From Salvator merianae (Eukaryota; Chordata; Lepidosauria; Squamata; Teiidae), in assembly GCA_003586115.2 (NCBI GenBank), contig QVOM02000103.1, positions 9,841,677 through 9,905,676 of the forward strand: a DNA stretch of 64,000 bases, given 5' to 3'. The notes under the pieces are model-generated. The model was given only the letters and a program-made list of their open reading frames with translations, made no database searches and had not been told where the DNA came from. Numbering within the stretch: position 1 is the first letter of the stretch; the number at the start of each line of letters is the position of its first letter. This document shows positions 35,431 to 47,880 of this stretch, one piece after another. The position numbers and the translations under genes are program-made.

Positions 35431-37392
35431 TCCAGTATTATGAAACACATTTAGGACACTAAAACTATCCGACTAACACAAATACATACAAAGGAACATG
35501 GAATTGTATTTCCCATGGACCTGTTAGCCTTCACCAATATACATATACTTATATTACATTCTGTACTCATTTCATAAGATTCAAATGATCCCGAATGGCT
35601 AAGTAGCTCTGACTACAGCTCTTTCCCTCTAGTAGATGACAAGTAAATGCTTGTTAAAAATACTTAAGCCAAATCTCTCACATTCATTCTCTTTCCCACC
35701 CCCATTCAATTTCTCTTCCAGTCCTCTGCTTGGGTGCTGTTTAATTACTTCAGACATAATTTACTGCTTACTTAGTAATGCAGCATTTCAATTCCTGATA
35801 AAAGCCATATCAAGTCTCACCACTGGTCCAAAGCTTGAAAGGCAGTATGGATAATCACTGTTTTTTTTAGCCATTATGTGTTGCCATGTCATCTTTGCTG
35901 AGTGAGGGGCAGCAAAGTAATTGCTGGCTCCAGGGCTCTGGCTCCAAAAACATTTTTTTTCTTCCCTTTCTCCCTCTCCTGGCTACTCTTTGTTAATTTA
36001 TGAGTAGAAAAACTGTACAGTTTAGAAGCAAGTGGAACGTAACAGTGATGCCATTTGGCTTACGAACTGCAAAGGGCTGCTGATCAACTGTTTCCCAATT
36101 CATCAACTAATTCATACAGTGCACTGCAAAACAGGAAGGAAATGAAGGCAGTGAACATTCAAGCATATGCAGGTTTTTCTACATAGGATGGAACTCTGCT
36201 ACTGCCCATCTTTGCTTTTCTAATGATACATGTGCAATGACTGGATTCCAGCAGAGGCCCGTGCCTTTAAGGGGTGGTGGTCGCGCAAGTGCCATGGCCG
36301 TTTGCCGGGCCTCCGTACTGACACAGCAAACAAACAAACAAACAAACCCAAATTCTGATACTTTATTTCCTCCTCCTCAAGTACAAACACCCTATATCAC
36401 CCAGCCTTTTTATTTTCACAGAGTTAAATTGAATTTCAAAAGAAAAAGAAGAAGAAGAAAAAATAAAAAAAAGTTGTTAGTTAATGCTACATGAAAGCCA
36501 GATTCCACTCCCTTAAGGGAGACATAGTCTGAAGCAAAACAACCTCCCCCTTCTGTTTCAAGCTGCTCTAACTTACAGCTGGCTGGGATTCTGCCATATT
36601 CACAATGAACGAAAATGACCACTGGGCCAAGGATTTGAAAAGAGTTTTATTTGGTAGTGTGCTAGCCAAGCTACGGTTGACAAGTAGTTAGACGTTACTG
36701 TAGACAGGTAAGTTTTCATGCCAACTGGCTTTTGAATGTGGAAAGTCCGGGGCTTGTCCTTTGAAGTAGTAAATGGTCTACATTTACTCTGGCAACAAAG
36801 TAAAGGTCAGCATTTAGCACTGAGTACGACTGCATAGAAAGAAACAACAAGCATGAAAACAGAGTTTACCATGAATGAAAAGGTAAAATAATAGGTGCTC
36901 TGCAGTAGATAATCTCTTCTTTTACCAACGGAGAGAAAGAAACAAAGATTTCTTACAGCTGGGAGTCAAGAAGCCAAATGATCTTTACACAAAAAGTCTT
37001 TCTTGCTACCTCCTGAAAGTTAAACTCTCAGATCTACATTGGCATCTCTACCCTTAACGCATAACTCAGGACTCTTTACAATAAAAATCTTTGCCTCTAG
37101 AAACCCTGTCTATTCAAAATAAAATGAGATAAAGAGCTTGCTTGGCTTCAAATTCAGCATAGTCCTATTCAAACATGAGAAAGCTGTTAAGATACTCTAT
37201 GGTCAGAGAAGCCAGAAAACGAAATTAAATCACAGTACTTTAGGGGGTAGCTACACAAAAGTTTTACTCTGCATTGCAGAGGTTTCTGCTCTGGGGAAAT
37301 TACACCAAAATGTGAGCTCTCATATCCAATAGGCAATATTTTCCTTCCAATCCGTTTTTTCTGCAGAGTGCATTTTTCTCCACAGAAAGTGT
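35431..37392. other. Unclassified non-coding DNA with a short shared motif at 36.25 kb
   Basis: Contains an (AAAC)n run near 36,332-36,350 and a Lys/Arg-coding A-rich stretch near 36,440-36,475. No gene is seen. The shared 73-bp piece is listed separately. Confidence 0.45.
36248..36320 (+). repeat. 73-bp hAT-like terminal piece shared with 62.46 kb
   Basis: Starts CCAGCAGAGGCCCGTGCC and ends GTTTGCCGGGCCTCCGTACT; the same start type (CAGCAG, TTTAAGGG) and end (GTTTGC-GGGCCTCCGTACT) recur at 62,461-62,540. The CAG...TTTAAGGG start also resembles the hAT-like MITE at 8,689. Confidence 0.5.
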
Positions 37393-37610
37393 TTGTTTGT
37401 TTGCACTTGTATTTATATGCCACCTTTCAAAAAATCCCCAAGGTGGTTTACAACAAAGCAAAAATACATTAATACTTTAAAGAAAGAAATATATGATTCA
37501 ATACACAAGAAAAATAAATACATTTTAAAATGTACAACAAACTACATAGTAGTCAATAATAAATATAATGACATATACAATGCAAAATAAAAAGAATAAC
37601 AAAACCAAAT
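37393..37610 (-). repeat. Retroposon 3' tail, squamate-type
   Basis: TATTTATATGCCACCTTTC and AAGGTGGTTTACAACAAAG followed by A-rich sequence, the same reversed-tail layout as at 24.1 kb. The A/T-rich part gives spurious Lys/Asn/Tyr-rich frames. Confidence 0.6.
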
Positions 37611-40434
37611 TAATAAGTTGTATTGCACAAAGAAACACCAGTCAGCTCAGGTGGTCATCTGTTTCTCTGCCCGAGCAGCTACAGTTTATATACCTTGGAG
37701 AAGGGCGTGGCAGGGGCAGTGACACAATATGACAGACAGCTCAGGTGGTCTCTTTCCCTCAGGTGTGCTTTTATTCCAATATGTTTCTTTTTTCAGGGGT
37801 TCCCACGTTACAGATTTATAGAGGCTGGATGTGGGTGCAGGCAGGGAAAGTCAGAGGGTTTTTTACTTTTTTTTTTTTTTTTGAGGTGGAGGCAAGCAAT
37901 CATTTATAGAGCTTTGGGATTTGCAGGCAGTTATAGCAGGGAAACAGGGTCCCACCTTTAGTCCTTTTTTTTAGTTTGCAGTTTTGTGCAGGAACACTCC
38001 TTTAGACCGGCTATCAAAATTGATTCCAGTTTGGCAAACCCAAATATAGCCTGCATGCTTGGGGCAGGGAAAACTTACAACTGGGTGGGATTAAAAATAT
38101 ACAGGACCATTTTTGCACAGGAGCAAAGAAACACAGGCTGACTTTTTCACAGAAACAGAGAACAGGAAGGAAAGCAGACTCTTTTTTCTGCAGCAGCAGA
38201 GATCAGAAAAGGGAGGGAAGCTGCCAGAGAGATTGACAGGTTGCATGGACCAATCATTCACAGCGGCGGAGTGAAGTTTCAGACAGGGTGTGGTGGGGGG
38301 GGGCAGAGCAACCTCTTGCACAATACCTCTCCTCTTGGTGTGTCAAGAAAACAGGTGTACTGGAGGTATATTATCTATTTTTTGGTCTGTTCTCTCCTGA
38401 TGCGAAATTCAAATAGATTTCCTTTTAAAGCAAGAGATAAGGCTTCTGTGGAGCGAGACCCTAAGGTGAAGCAATGCTGTGGCTGATTTGGTTTTTAATA
38501 AACTCATTGGGGTGACAGGGGATTTTGCTAGGTTCTCTGTGATTAACTTTTGGTTGGGGGAGAAGCTATTGGTGGCCAGACGCAAGAGCCCTTGCAAGTT
38601 TAATTGCATATTCATGAGGACTGTAATATGGAAAACATTCTACACTAGCCTCCAAAGGAAACAGGTGACAAGAATGTACCCTAAACTGCAGGGGGGGGGG
38701 ATGTGGGGTGTAATCTGGCCACAGAACTTTTTTAAAAGAGTGAAAGAAAGATGCAGCTGCTAGCTTTGAGCATGAAGAAAATCTTGCATTTGTCTAACAA
38801 ATGGTCTTTACACTGAGTGTTTGCTGCGCTTATTTGCTGTCTCTGGTCACTCTATAACAGTACAAATGTCCCAAACCACTGCTGCTATTTAATGTACAGT
38901 ATGGTGCAGTTTCTTAACCTTTCAACACGCAGACTATGAAAATCTCCCAACTCCAGCATTCACATGCCTCCTTCATGCAGTTCCTTTTCTTCTTTCTCTC
39001 CTGCCTTTTCTTCAAAGAGATCAATGCAGGGGGCATTTCTCTTTCCTAGTTTATGCTCACAGTAACTTTTTGAGAGATAGATGAGAATGAGAGGCAGTAA
39101 CTGACCCACATTCACCCATAAAGCTATACGGCTCTGCTGTCTAATGTTTTTTGGTAGCATTTGGGCACGTTGCTAATGCTGGCAACCTGCAGGGCAGCAT
39201 CATGGCATGACTGGCAGACAGTTCCAAATGCCATGTGGGGATACTATTGGTGTATTGCAGCCAAAACTGGAATTAATGATATTACAGGGAATCTCACACT
39301 ATCTTTAACTTGCCATCATGTTGCTGGAGGACTTGTATGACATAGCATGCACTGAACTTCTAGCAGCTCACTGCATGTGCATTCATAATGCAACAGGAAA
39401 TGGCCACCATGAGCTCCTGGAAGTTCAGTCAAATTTGTCAAAACAGCGTGTGTTAACCTATGGAGAAATGCCAGGATTCTTGAAGGGCCAGCATTTCCCC
39501 ACGCTGTCCAGAGGGCCTCGTGGTGTGACATTCTAGCACAATATCCTCCTTTTTTTTGCTTTGCAAATCTAGCCGCTTTAATTTAGTCAGGTTTCCAATA
39601 AATTCCTCCAGATATTTTTGCTGTTAGGTACCATCAAGTTACCTCCTTTGAGGGAAAAGCTGGGATTGAATCTGTAAGTTACAGCAATTCTCTTCAAATA
39701 TATTTACTACCGAATATTGCCGTTACATTGATTTATATTTTTGGTGCTATTGACTTTGTTATTTAGTAGCAGTCATGTGTGTCTGAGAAAGAATGTGGGG
39801 AGGACAGTGGGAATCTCTCTGGAGAAATTATTGTTTGTTTATCTCATCTTTTCCCAACAAAGAATCCAAACTTAGGCCTTAAGAGTTGTAACTGATCTAT
39901 GTAACCTTAAAGCTGAAATTCAGAACAGGTAGAAGATATAAATGACCCACCTTGGTGGCCACCACGAATGCTAAGTAATATTCTGATTTTCTGCAGAAAA
40001 CAGTTTTGAACTAGTCACTAAAACTCTAGTGTAATACAACAAACTTTAGAAGCAACAAAGAATCCACTTGTTCCTGCTTTGTTGAGACTTAAGTGGATTT
40101 CCAGCATCTTAGTTGGTAACTGTAACCTTCTGATTTGAATCCAGATGTTTTAATTGCAGGAAGCACTATGTTCAACTTACCTACCCACCCATTAACTCTG
40201 ATTAATTCAGCTTGTGGTTTCCATCAGATATATGTTTCTAGGACCTGAGTTTGGATTGTTTTGTGAACTAAAAAGATGTCTAGTCTTTCCTAACAATCAG
40301 CATTTCATCAGAGACCTTTATAATGTACAATGGAATGAAAGCTGTCTTTTCAGACAGGGTTCTCTAATCTGAAATGAGGAAATATTTTGCAAAAGAGATT
40401 TAAGACACGGGCAGAAGTTTCAGATTTCTTACAA
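37611..40434. other. Unclassified non-coding DNA
   Basis: Contains poly-T (about 37,866-37,882) and a 10-base G run at 38,691-38,700. Near 39,625-39,660 a piece (GCTGTTAGGTACCATCAAG) may be a reversed BovB/SINE tail remnant. 39.17-39.54 kb may be a decayed MITE. No gene. Confidence 0.4.
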
Positions 40435-40680
40435 AGCCAAAACTGATTTCCATTAACACCAGCATGTCATCACTATAATACAATTGTGATTTTATGCAAA
40501 TCCAGCATTGGAACTATTGCCGTAAGAAATCAGTACTAACACTTGTGGGGCTGCCTGCCTGCTGCATTTTATCAGTGTTAGTACTGAGCTCTCACAGCAA
40601 TGGCTCCAATGCTGGATTTGCATAAAATCACAATTATATTACAGTGACGATATGCTGGTATTAATGGAAATCATTTTGTC
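40435..40680. mobile_element. About 245-bp hairpin MITE with 105-bp inverted arms
   Basis: Arms 40,436-40,542 and 40,570-40,679 are inverse copies at roughly 90% identity, separated by about 28 bases that contain GCCTGCCTGCTGC. Both arms hold ATTTCCATTAA and ATGCAAATCCAGCATTGGA. A transcript in either direction would fold into a single long stem. No TSD could be set. No coding capacity. No similarity to the GGCC-type MITEs. Confidence 0.85.
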
Positions 40681-41912
40681 TTACCTTTTAGTGTAGTTAC
40701 TTCAAGGTCCAGAGCACAAGCCCTTGACAAGAGCCAAGCATTTTTTTGCCTTCAAGTTCTTAGAGTTGGCACTTGCAGACTGAAGCCAAAATGCCACTGA
40801 TATAATCCTCAATTAGAATGGAATAGAATAGAATAGAATATTTCATTTCTGGTGTTGTTCGTGTACTATGCTTTATAATGTATTTTTGAATTCTTCGGAA
40901 TTTTTTGCCTTTTTTTAAAAAACATTTTTAGTATATTCTGAGATACCTAGCCAAAGAACAGATTAAAAATATAAATATAAAATGAATTGCCTGCATTTGG
41001 TAAGTAAAGTCAAGAGTTTGAGGCCAGAGGCATAGCTAAGGTAGAATGGGCTCTTCACAGTATGTAGACCAAGATTTAAAACATACACAGAGTGAAATAA
41101 TAAATGAATGTAAAGCTCAGCAGCCAGCTGAATATCTTCTTTCCTTTCTGCAAAAAGCTATATGTTCTCTCAAAAAGACTACTGAAATAAGTGCTCAGTA
41201 ATGACCTGATTATGTGTACTTCTTTAGAACAATTGCTTGTTTTGTTCTGATGGCAGGCAGGAGGAGAGAATTCTTTAAAGTGAATGCAAGAAAAGTTTTA
41301 CCCACTCTGTCCAGAGAAATTGCCTGTTAGTCTCTAGGGACATTTAGGTAATAAGAAGAAACAACTTGCTTGAGTGCAGAATTCTGTAAGCCCCTTAGAA
41401 GTTGTATTAAATTGTTTGATCGTAGATCGTGCAGACAAAGATGATGACAAGTATGAAATGAGCCTGATGATGACCAGCCATTTAATGCATGTTTTTGCTC
41501 CCTGCCAAATGTGTGGCTTTTGTGTCCTCCAACATAAGAACCCAACTCCAAATGACAATAGTTCCTGCCAAGAGGACAATGTTTCTCTTTCATTCCAAGG
41601 AGATAAGCCACCCCCATGATAAAATTTCAGTTCCCTGTGTGGTCCTGCAGTCTTAGTCCTACTCGGTGACAAAAACTATAATTGCAGTGTGCTGACACTG
41701 TGTTTTGGTTCAGGCAAGATCAAACAGTAACCTCCAGGGGGATTCATGTAGATAATCTGCACTCCCCTGCTACTGTGGCAGCCGCAGCATATCAACAAGT
41801 CCTCTTTCTGCACCTGCCTGTTATGCCTGTTTGGTAGCTATGTCAAATGAGTTCTGGCCTGAAGTTGTTAAGGAGTCAGGAATCCAGAGACCCACAAATC
41901 TAGGGCTGTTGA
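40681..41912. other. Unclassified non-coding DNA
   Basis: A (GAATA)n microsatellite of about four units lies at 40,820-40,841. Otherwise nothing recognisable. Confidence 0.45.
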
Positions 41913-42385
41913 GGCTACATCCAGATAATTGTAAACCCAGGATTATTTCAGGGCTACATTGGGCTTGCCACATGTGTCTGTGGCAATCCCAACTCAGCCC
42001 TGGGATATACTGGGATGATATCCCACAATAACATTTTTGTGGGGAAATCAACTCCCTCTCTGGGTTTTACATACAAAGTGAAAGCACTTACCTGTCTGGA
42101 TGCTTGCTTGCACGATCTGCCATCTTGGGAATAGCCAGCACACATATGCAGGGCCAAACCCAGTTGGAAATGGCAGCCACACATATGTTCAGGGTGACAA
42201 TTGTACACTTCTGGTTACTGAAATACCCAGATGTACATGCTGTGCCATTGCGGGGGCAACCACCATACCCCTAAGTGCTTCTGCTTTTTTTCTGGGTGTT
42301 ACTCTGCCATCTGGGCCACAAGCAATTATTCAGGAATTACTTTATTCTGGAATATCTCTAAATAGTGATATATTCAGGCTGCACC
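41913..42385. mobile_element. Probable MITE, GGCTACATCC terminus
   Basis: Left end GGCTACATCCAGATAATT; right end ATAGTGATATATTCAGGCTG, resembling 45,723-45,750. Termini are imperfect and no TSD is evident. The interior has hairpins (CCACATGTGTCTGTGG; CCCTGGGATATACTGGGATG). No coding capacity. Confidence 0.5.
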
Positions 42386-42530
42386 GTTTTGGCAGGGCAT
42401 AATTTTCCATCCTTGCTGCAGGTGCCTTGAGTCACCACTTCAGATGACACCTGCACTGAAGCATCTTTCATTGCAGCAATCTGGCTTTACAGTCCTTAAT
42501 GGATCTGCATAAGAATTATCAGCTAGTGTT

Positions 42531-42712
42531 AATGGCATTAAAGATGCCCCTGAGTTGACCGTGACTCCTGGTAACTATGAAATTAAGTTTTTCTAGCAAA
42601 GATGCAAAAATGGTTTGCCCTTACCTTCTTCAGGGGAGATGTTGGGGATCAAATTTGCAAACCATTTTTTTAGGCAGTTGCTCTATCATTGAGTTATGGC
42701 TATTCCTCCACT
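42531..42712 (-). mobile_element. tRNA-derived SINE, Sauria-like
   Basis: On the minus strand, a tRNA-like head has a box A-type word ATAACTCAATGATAGAGC (42,679-42,702 region; family form TAGCTCAGTGGTAGAGC) and a box B-type word GCAAATTTGATCCCC (about 42,644-42,658). The body follows with GGGCAAACCATTTTTGCAT and CTAGAAAAA. It ends in a GTTACCAGGAGTCACGGTC / AACTCAGGGGCA segment that matches the BovB-type tail of Sauria SINEs in decayed form. The anticodon region is destroyed, so this is not a tRNA gene. It is the best single indicator of a squamate genome here. Confidence 0.75.
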
Positions 42713-43037
42713 GCAAAATGCACTTGCTGAAAATCCTTCCTTTCGTGGGCAACCCACCAGTCATAAATGGAAGTACAGCAAAATCAAGGTTTAAAGATAT
42801 CAGGTCGTAATATATGCAGTCATTATTTCATTCACTTACATATAGTACGAGATTGAGGAAGATACTGCAAAATCCCTCTCAGGGGAAAAAGAGGCAAGTA
42901 GTCATAGAGGACAGCACATGAACATGACTAGGAATTAACTTCCTTGATAATTTGGAAAATGCATATTTTAAAGAATATTAAACAGAAATTTGCAAACAAT
43001 TAGTTTAGGAATGTGGCCAGAATTCTATTTGTTTCAT
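42713..43037. other. Unclassified non-coding DNA
   Basis: Nothing recognisable. Confidence 0.4.
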
Positions 43038-43187
43038 GGCTTGCATCAAGGCGTCACTTGCTTATTCGACTATATCTGGATATTGTGAAATAAGCCACTC
43101 CCTGGAGTGCTTTATTCTGGACTACCCATGCTTTATTCCAGAGTATCCAAACATAGCGGAATAAGCAATCAGTGTCTGGATGCAGCC
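43038..43187. mobile_element. 150-bp hairpin MITE
   Basis: Left end GGCTTGCATCAAGGCG..CTTGCTTATTCGACTAT; the inverse of the right end reads GGCTGCATCCAGACAC..TTGCTTATTCCGCTAT. The inverted repeats run about 44 bp with mismatches, and the centre contains TTTATTCTGGA / TTTATTCCAGA. It shares the ATTCCAGAATA-like core with the MITE at 63.85 kb. No clear TSD. Confidence 0.75.
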
Positions 43188-46100
43188 ATGGTCAGAACAA
43201 AACACCAAAACGTGAGTATTTTCCCCACAGTAAACAGTGATGATACTATTCTGAGCCAACCCCCTTTCTCTCTGGCAGGTCCTAGGAACCCCAAAGTGGG
43301 TTGAATAGTAGGATACAATAGGCGCTACCTGTTACCCATTTCACAAAAGAAGTTAATTTAAAAAATAAAAAAAAAAGAATCCTTCCAAAAACAGAATGCA
43401 AAAACAAATAAACTCCAAACTGGGAGAGTTCCAAGCTTGGAATGTCTGACACACACACACACACCCCATTCTGAGTCTGAAGTGTTTGAACACTCCTATT
43501 ACAGGTTTCAAAGAGACAAGAAGCTGCCTGGAGTCCCAAGGACATCCCTATTATAATGAAGCCATTTTATTAATATGTTGAAATATTTCACAAGGACTAA
43601 AATGTTGTCAAGCTAAACATTCATCCAAATCTTTAGTTTTTGTCCCAGACATATTTTCTGACTGGGATATCTTCTTTGTTTTGTATTTAACCAGAGTGTT
43701 TCAGGATGTTACCATACAGTCACTGAACTTTTATCTGTTTCTTCTCATAAACTTTAGTAGAAATTCTGATGTATGTGCTACCAGATCAGTAAATCTAATG
43801 TAGTTTTTATTCATTTTGTGCATTTAGATATACATTCAGCGTGAGAATAAAAACGTTCCTGTAGTCACAAAATCTTGTTACAGAAAAATAGGTTTACTCT
43901 TATTTAATTAGGATTATTATCAGCTTCCTGAAGGTGGTATTTGCAAGCTCCCCTTGTAGATATGCCTGTGCTAGAGTTTTCCTCTCTATCCTTTCCAGGC
44001 AGAAGTGCCCCCTGTGCTGAGTTCCAGGAGTGACTGTGTGACTGATAGATGGACTGATTTGCTGAGCATTGTGTGGGGTTTTCTATGCCCTTCACTCTCA
44101 TAATCCTCCAAAGACTTTAAGTGAAAGGAAAGGGCAATATCACATGACCCAGCCACAAGAATTCTATCTGGCCAAAGTGCACTTACATCTTCTGAACCAA
44201 CCATCTACAGCTGACCTGAGATTGACTCAGATGTTTAGAGATTAGGAAAACTGCCCACTGATTCTACCCCTCAGTCAACTATCAAGAGTCTGGGTGATGC
44301 AAAATTACATGCAAAGACACATGGGTAATGTCAGAGCAGTCAGATCTGGGTTTGCAATTTACAAGAAAGTATTTTCAATATTTTCCTTTTTGTTTTAATG
44401 CTCTTGAGTCTGAAATATTTTATTGAGCTTTACTCAACTGATTGCATGTAGGACCCTCAACTTCACTGTCAGGTATTTATACGCACCAGAGATGCTTCCA
44501 TGGTCAAATTCTCATTGTTATATCTCTGCCTAGGAAGAGCCATAGTCAGTGCAATCATAAACTGCCCAAGAGCTGCCCAACAGTCATTCAAACCCTTCCT
44601 TTTTTCTATTGTTTACCTCCATCCTGGATTTAAACACCTACACACACATTCGGCATAACTATTCTTCTCAGCACAAGTACTATTTTTACAACAGTATTAG
44701 GTTCAACGTATATAATTCATCAGTCTTGCTCCCAGGGATTTTTCAGGGTGTGTTGATGTCTCAAAGCAATCACTCAGGGAAGTGGGAGAGATGCTAAGGC
44801 TGTGTTCAGGAGAAATATAAAAAAAAACCAGGCAGACGCCCACTCACATGATACCACAGTCAAATGGTGGCAACCACCTGCAGGCCGTGCTCCATTTTAG
44901 GAATGTGGAGAGACCTAGGGAAAGAGAGTGCAGGGTGAAGCACTCTCTGTGCACTTCAGTCACTATTTAGCACTCTCCCCCACTATGCCAGTTTCAGACA
45001 TCACACTCTGCCAGTAAAGCAACAGAACAGCAGGATGATCCATACGACAAGCCAGGGGGGAACCTGTTGCTTCAGTGTCTGTTTGCCAACATTTCTACTG
45101 GCCCGTCTAGTCACATCCTTCAAATATAGAAAGCTACTTTATCTTAAATTGGGCCATTGGGTTGAATCTGGGCCTCTTCTGATGTAAAATGTACGCTCCG
45201 ATGCATTTTTTCCTACCGTCAATGGCAACTCTAATAATATTCTCCCTAACTTGATTTTAATCATCGTCATTATCTATGGTGGATGGAAGAGGAATGAGTG
45301 AGAAACCTGAATAGCTTGAGTTTTGAGATGGAAAAGAATCAGCAATGAAAAAAATGAAGCAGCACCTTTCCTTTCACCCTTTCTCTATCCCAGGCTTTGA
45401 CAGCTAAAAATAACAGAGAGCACCAGGTTAATGGAGGCTGCTCTATGTAGATACTACTTGCTCTGTGCTGGTTTAGCTTTAAAAGGGAGATGGAAGTCAC
45501 AAATGCCTATTTTATTATTGCACTTACTTGCATAAAGATAGGATGGGAGTTGTTGTTTACTGTCGTTGGAGGTTGTTTACACCACTACATATTAACTTTA
45601 TCATCAAGCTGCCAATCCTGTGGACAGTCCAATAGTGTAGGTAAAAGTAATTTGTTTAATGCTTGCAGTAATTAACCATATGGAGGCTCAGTAACCCCTT
45701 TATTGTGGAATATGTTTGACCTCTGAATAGTGATATTTCAGGTGCAGCCTCTTTTAACTCACTCTTGCTTCCATTTTGTTCTTGAAGGTGGATATCAAGT
45801 GACAGTAATATGCCATGATTTCATCATTCCTTTCAAAATTGTGTGCCAGGGTTGCCGTTTGAATCCAGAACTGTGAAAAAGGGAGAGAGAAAGTCACAGC
45901 AACATTTGCTTCATCATGCTTTCTCATATATTCCTAAGTTTCTGAACCAATTAAGAGGCCAATTACAACTCACGTTTGGCATCAGTGGTGAGGCCACAAT
46001 CCCTGCCCCTCCCTCCCTCCCTCCCATACGTGCTGTCTCTCTACTTTTCTGTGGAGGCACCCAGAAAAGTGACTTCTGCCATTGTGTCTTACTTGCAGAG

Positions 46101-47880
46101 GCAGAAAGTGCCTCACCGCGATCACATCCCCACCAATGGAGATGCCATTTTTGCCAGGTTTGATTTGCTGCCCTGAACAAAGTGCTCATGTCTACCTCTG
46201 GAATGATGCCTCTGTGCTCACAAATGGCCTCTTTTTCAGCACAGACCATGACATCTCCCTCGTGTGACTGTTATGGAGCCATCTTGGCCAGTAAGTGGAA
46301 ACATGCCACTGCACCATGTGAGGTAGTACGGATGCATGTATGTATTTAGTCCATTGACCAGCACGATAAATATCAGTGAATGAAAAACACATACAATACA
46401 ACCGTGAACAAAAAGGATCATAGTAAATTTATGCAGTAAAATAAGAGAATTCAAGGAACACTGACAACAGTAGATGTTTTATACAGAATGTGCTGGATCT
46501 TCCAGGTAAACAGGCCATAAAAGTTGAAATCAAATGATTGCAAATTTAATTACAAAAACATTATGTTCCATGGACTTAATTTCCTAACTAGTACAAGGAT
46601 GAAGTTGCTGAGACAGACGGGATCCCATGGAATCTTCCTGCCAGAAATTGAGAGGGGAATATATCAGCCCTGCCCAAGTGAATACAAACCAGAATTTAGG
46701 AACATGAAGACTGCTTAAATAGGCTGCTGGTTGGAAATTGTTTCCAAATGAAATATTAAAAATGAATCGAGAGCAGAATGTGCATGCCAAAGAAAAAACC
46801 TTGGAATTATTTATCCATTAGTTTTTGTTTAACTGAAACAATTGCGCAATCATATCCTAACTGGGTATGGAAAAAAGAAGAAAGTCCAATCTGTAAGGCT
46901 CTTTGAGAAATGAACTTTGCCCAGGAAAGGTTATGGCTGTCTCAAGGGAGATAGGACAGCAAATATAGATCTTGAGCCATTGTATCTGAGCTTTTAATGT
47001 GAGGAAGTGCTTCAAGAGGCTAAGTTTCTGATGGTATCCATTGGGATACTGGGACTGGTGAAGATTAGAAGCCACTGCAGTCTCAGTTCCAGTTAGGCAC
47101 TGCTGTTGATGTTCATGTAGAGAGTGTGTGCAAGAATAATCTTCCACAAGACCTCTATAAAAGTGAAGAATTGTTCTGGCACAATATCTCCATACTGGGG
47201 GAGGGGGGTTCTTCTTTTTCATATGACCTCTGCATTAATGTCATCCATCAAGTAGCTAGTTTCCCTCATATAGATAGTCTTCTGAATGCTGTAGACCCAG
47301 GCAACAAATATTTAACGCCGAATTTAACTCACATGCTACTAAGGCCACAGTAAGGTGGAAGCTATTAGTAGAGGTAAAATATGCAGAGTGCCAGAGCAAA
47401 AAGCACAAGTGTTTGCAGCATGTACTCTTAAAAGAAAAAACTGGCAGGTATAAAGATCACAGTTTTTTCCCAGCCAAGAGAACTTTCAGCTTGGATCACA
47501 TGGAACAAGAAAGGATAAGAAAAAAAAGAAAGCACCAGATCAGACTTCCTTTTTCTAATTTCATCAGTCTCCATGTCAGTTATGCAACTAACTGCTTCTT
47601 AGCATTTGCTCTGACATTCTGGATAGCACTAGAGTTTATTTCATATATCTAATTCCAGCTGGTTCTAAATCAAGAGATTTAAAGAATCCCAAAAGATGCC
47701 ACAGAAATAAAAATAAATGACTTATTTAATTCTAGTATTCAAGACAAATACAGGCCACAGCTCCATTACACAATAAAAGCACATTTTCTGTGCCTTTGGG
47801 GCAGCCAGTCTCCATTGCTTCCCCTGCCAAAGCAACTGGGGATGTTGCTGCTGCCCTAGAGGGGCAGTAAAGAAGTATTA
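43188..47880. other. Unclassified non-coding DNA
   Basis: A (CA)n run lies at about 43,448-43,463 and (CCCT)n at about 46,008-46,025. At 45,723-45,750 sits a MITE right end like that at 42.36 kb; a possible left mate (GGCTGCTCTATGTAGAT) is at 45,436 but the pairing is weak. At 44.80-45.00 kb a further decayed MITE is possible. No exon is recognisable; reading frames stay under 125 codons and lack domains. Confidence 0.45.

Noticed and set aside
42640..42712. A tRNA gene
   Set aside because: Only box-like words survive. The stem and anticodon are lost and a SINE body follows.
45843..46270. Overlapping frames near 46 kb as a possible retrogene
   Set aside because: No similarity recognised, no poly(A) tail and no flanking duplication.
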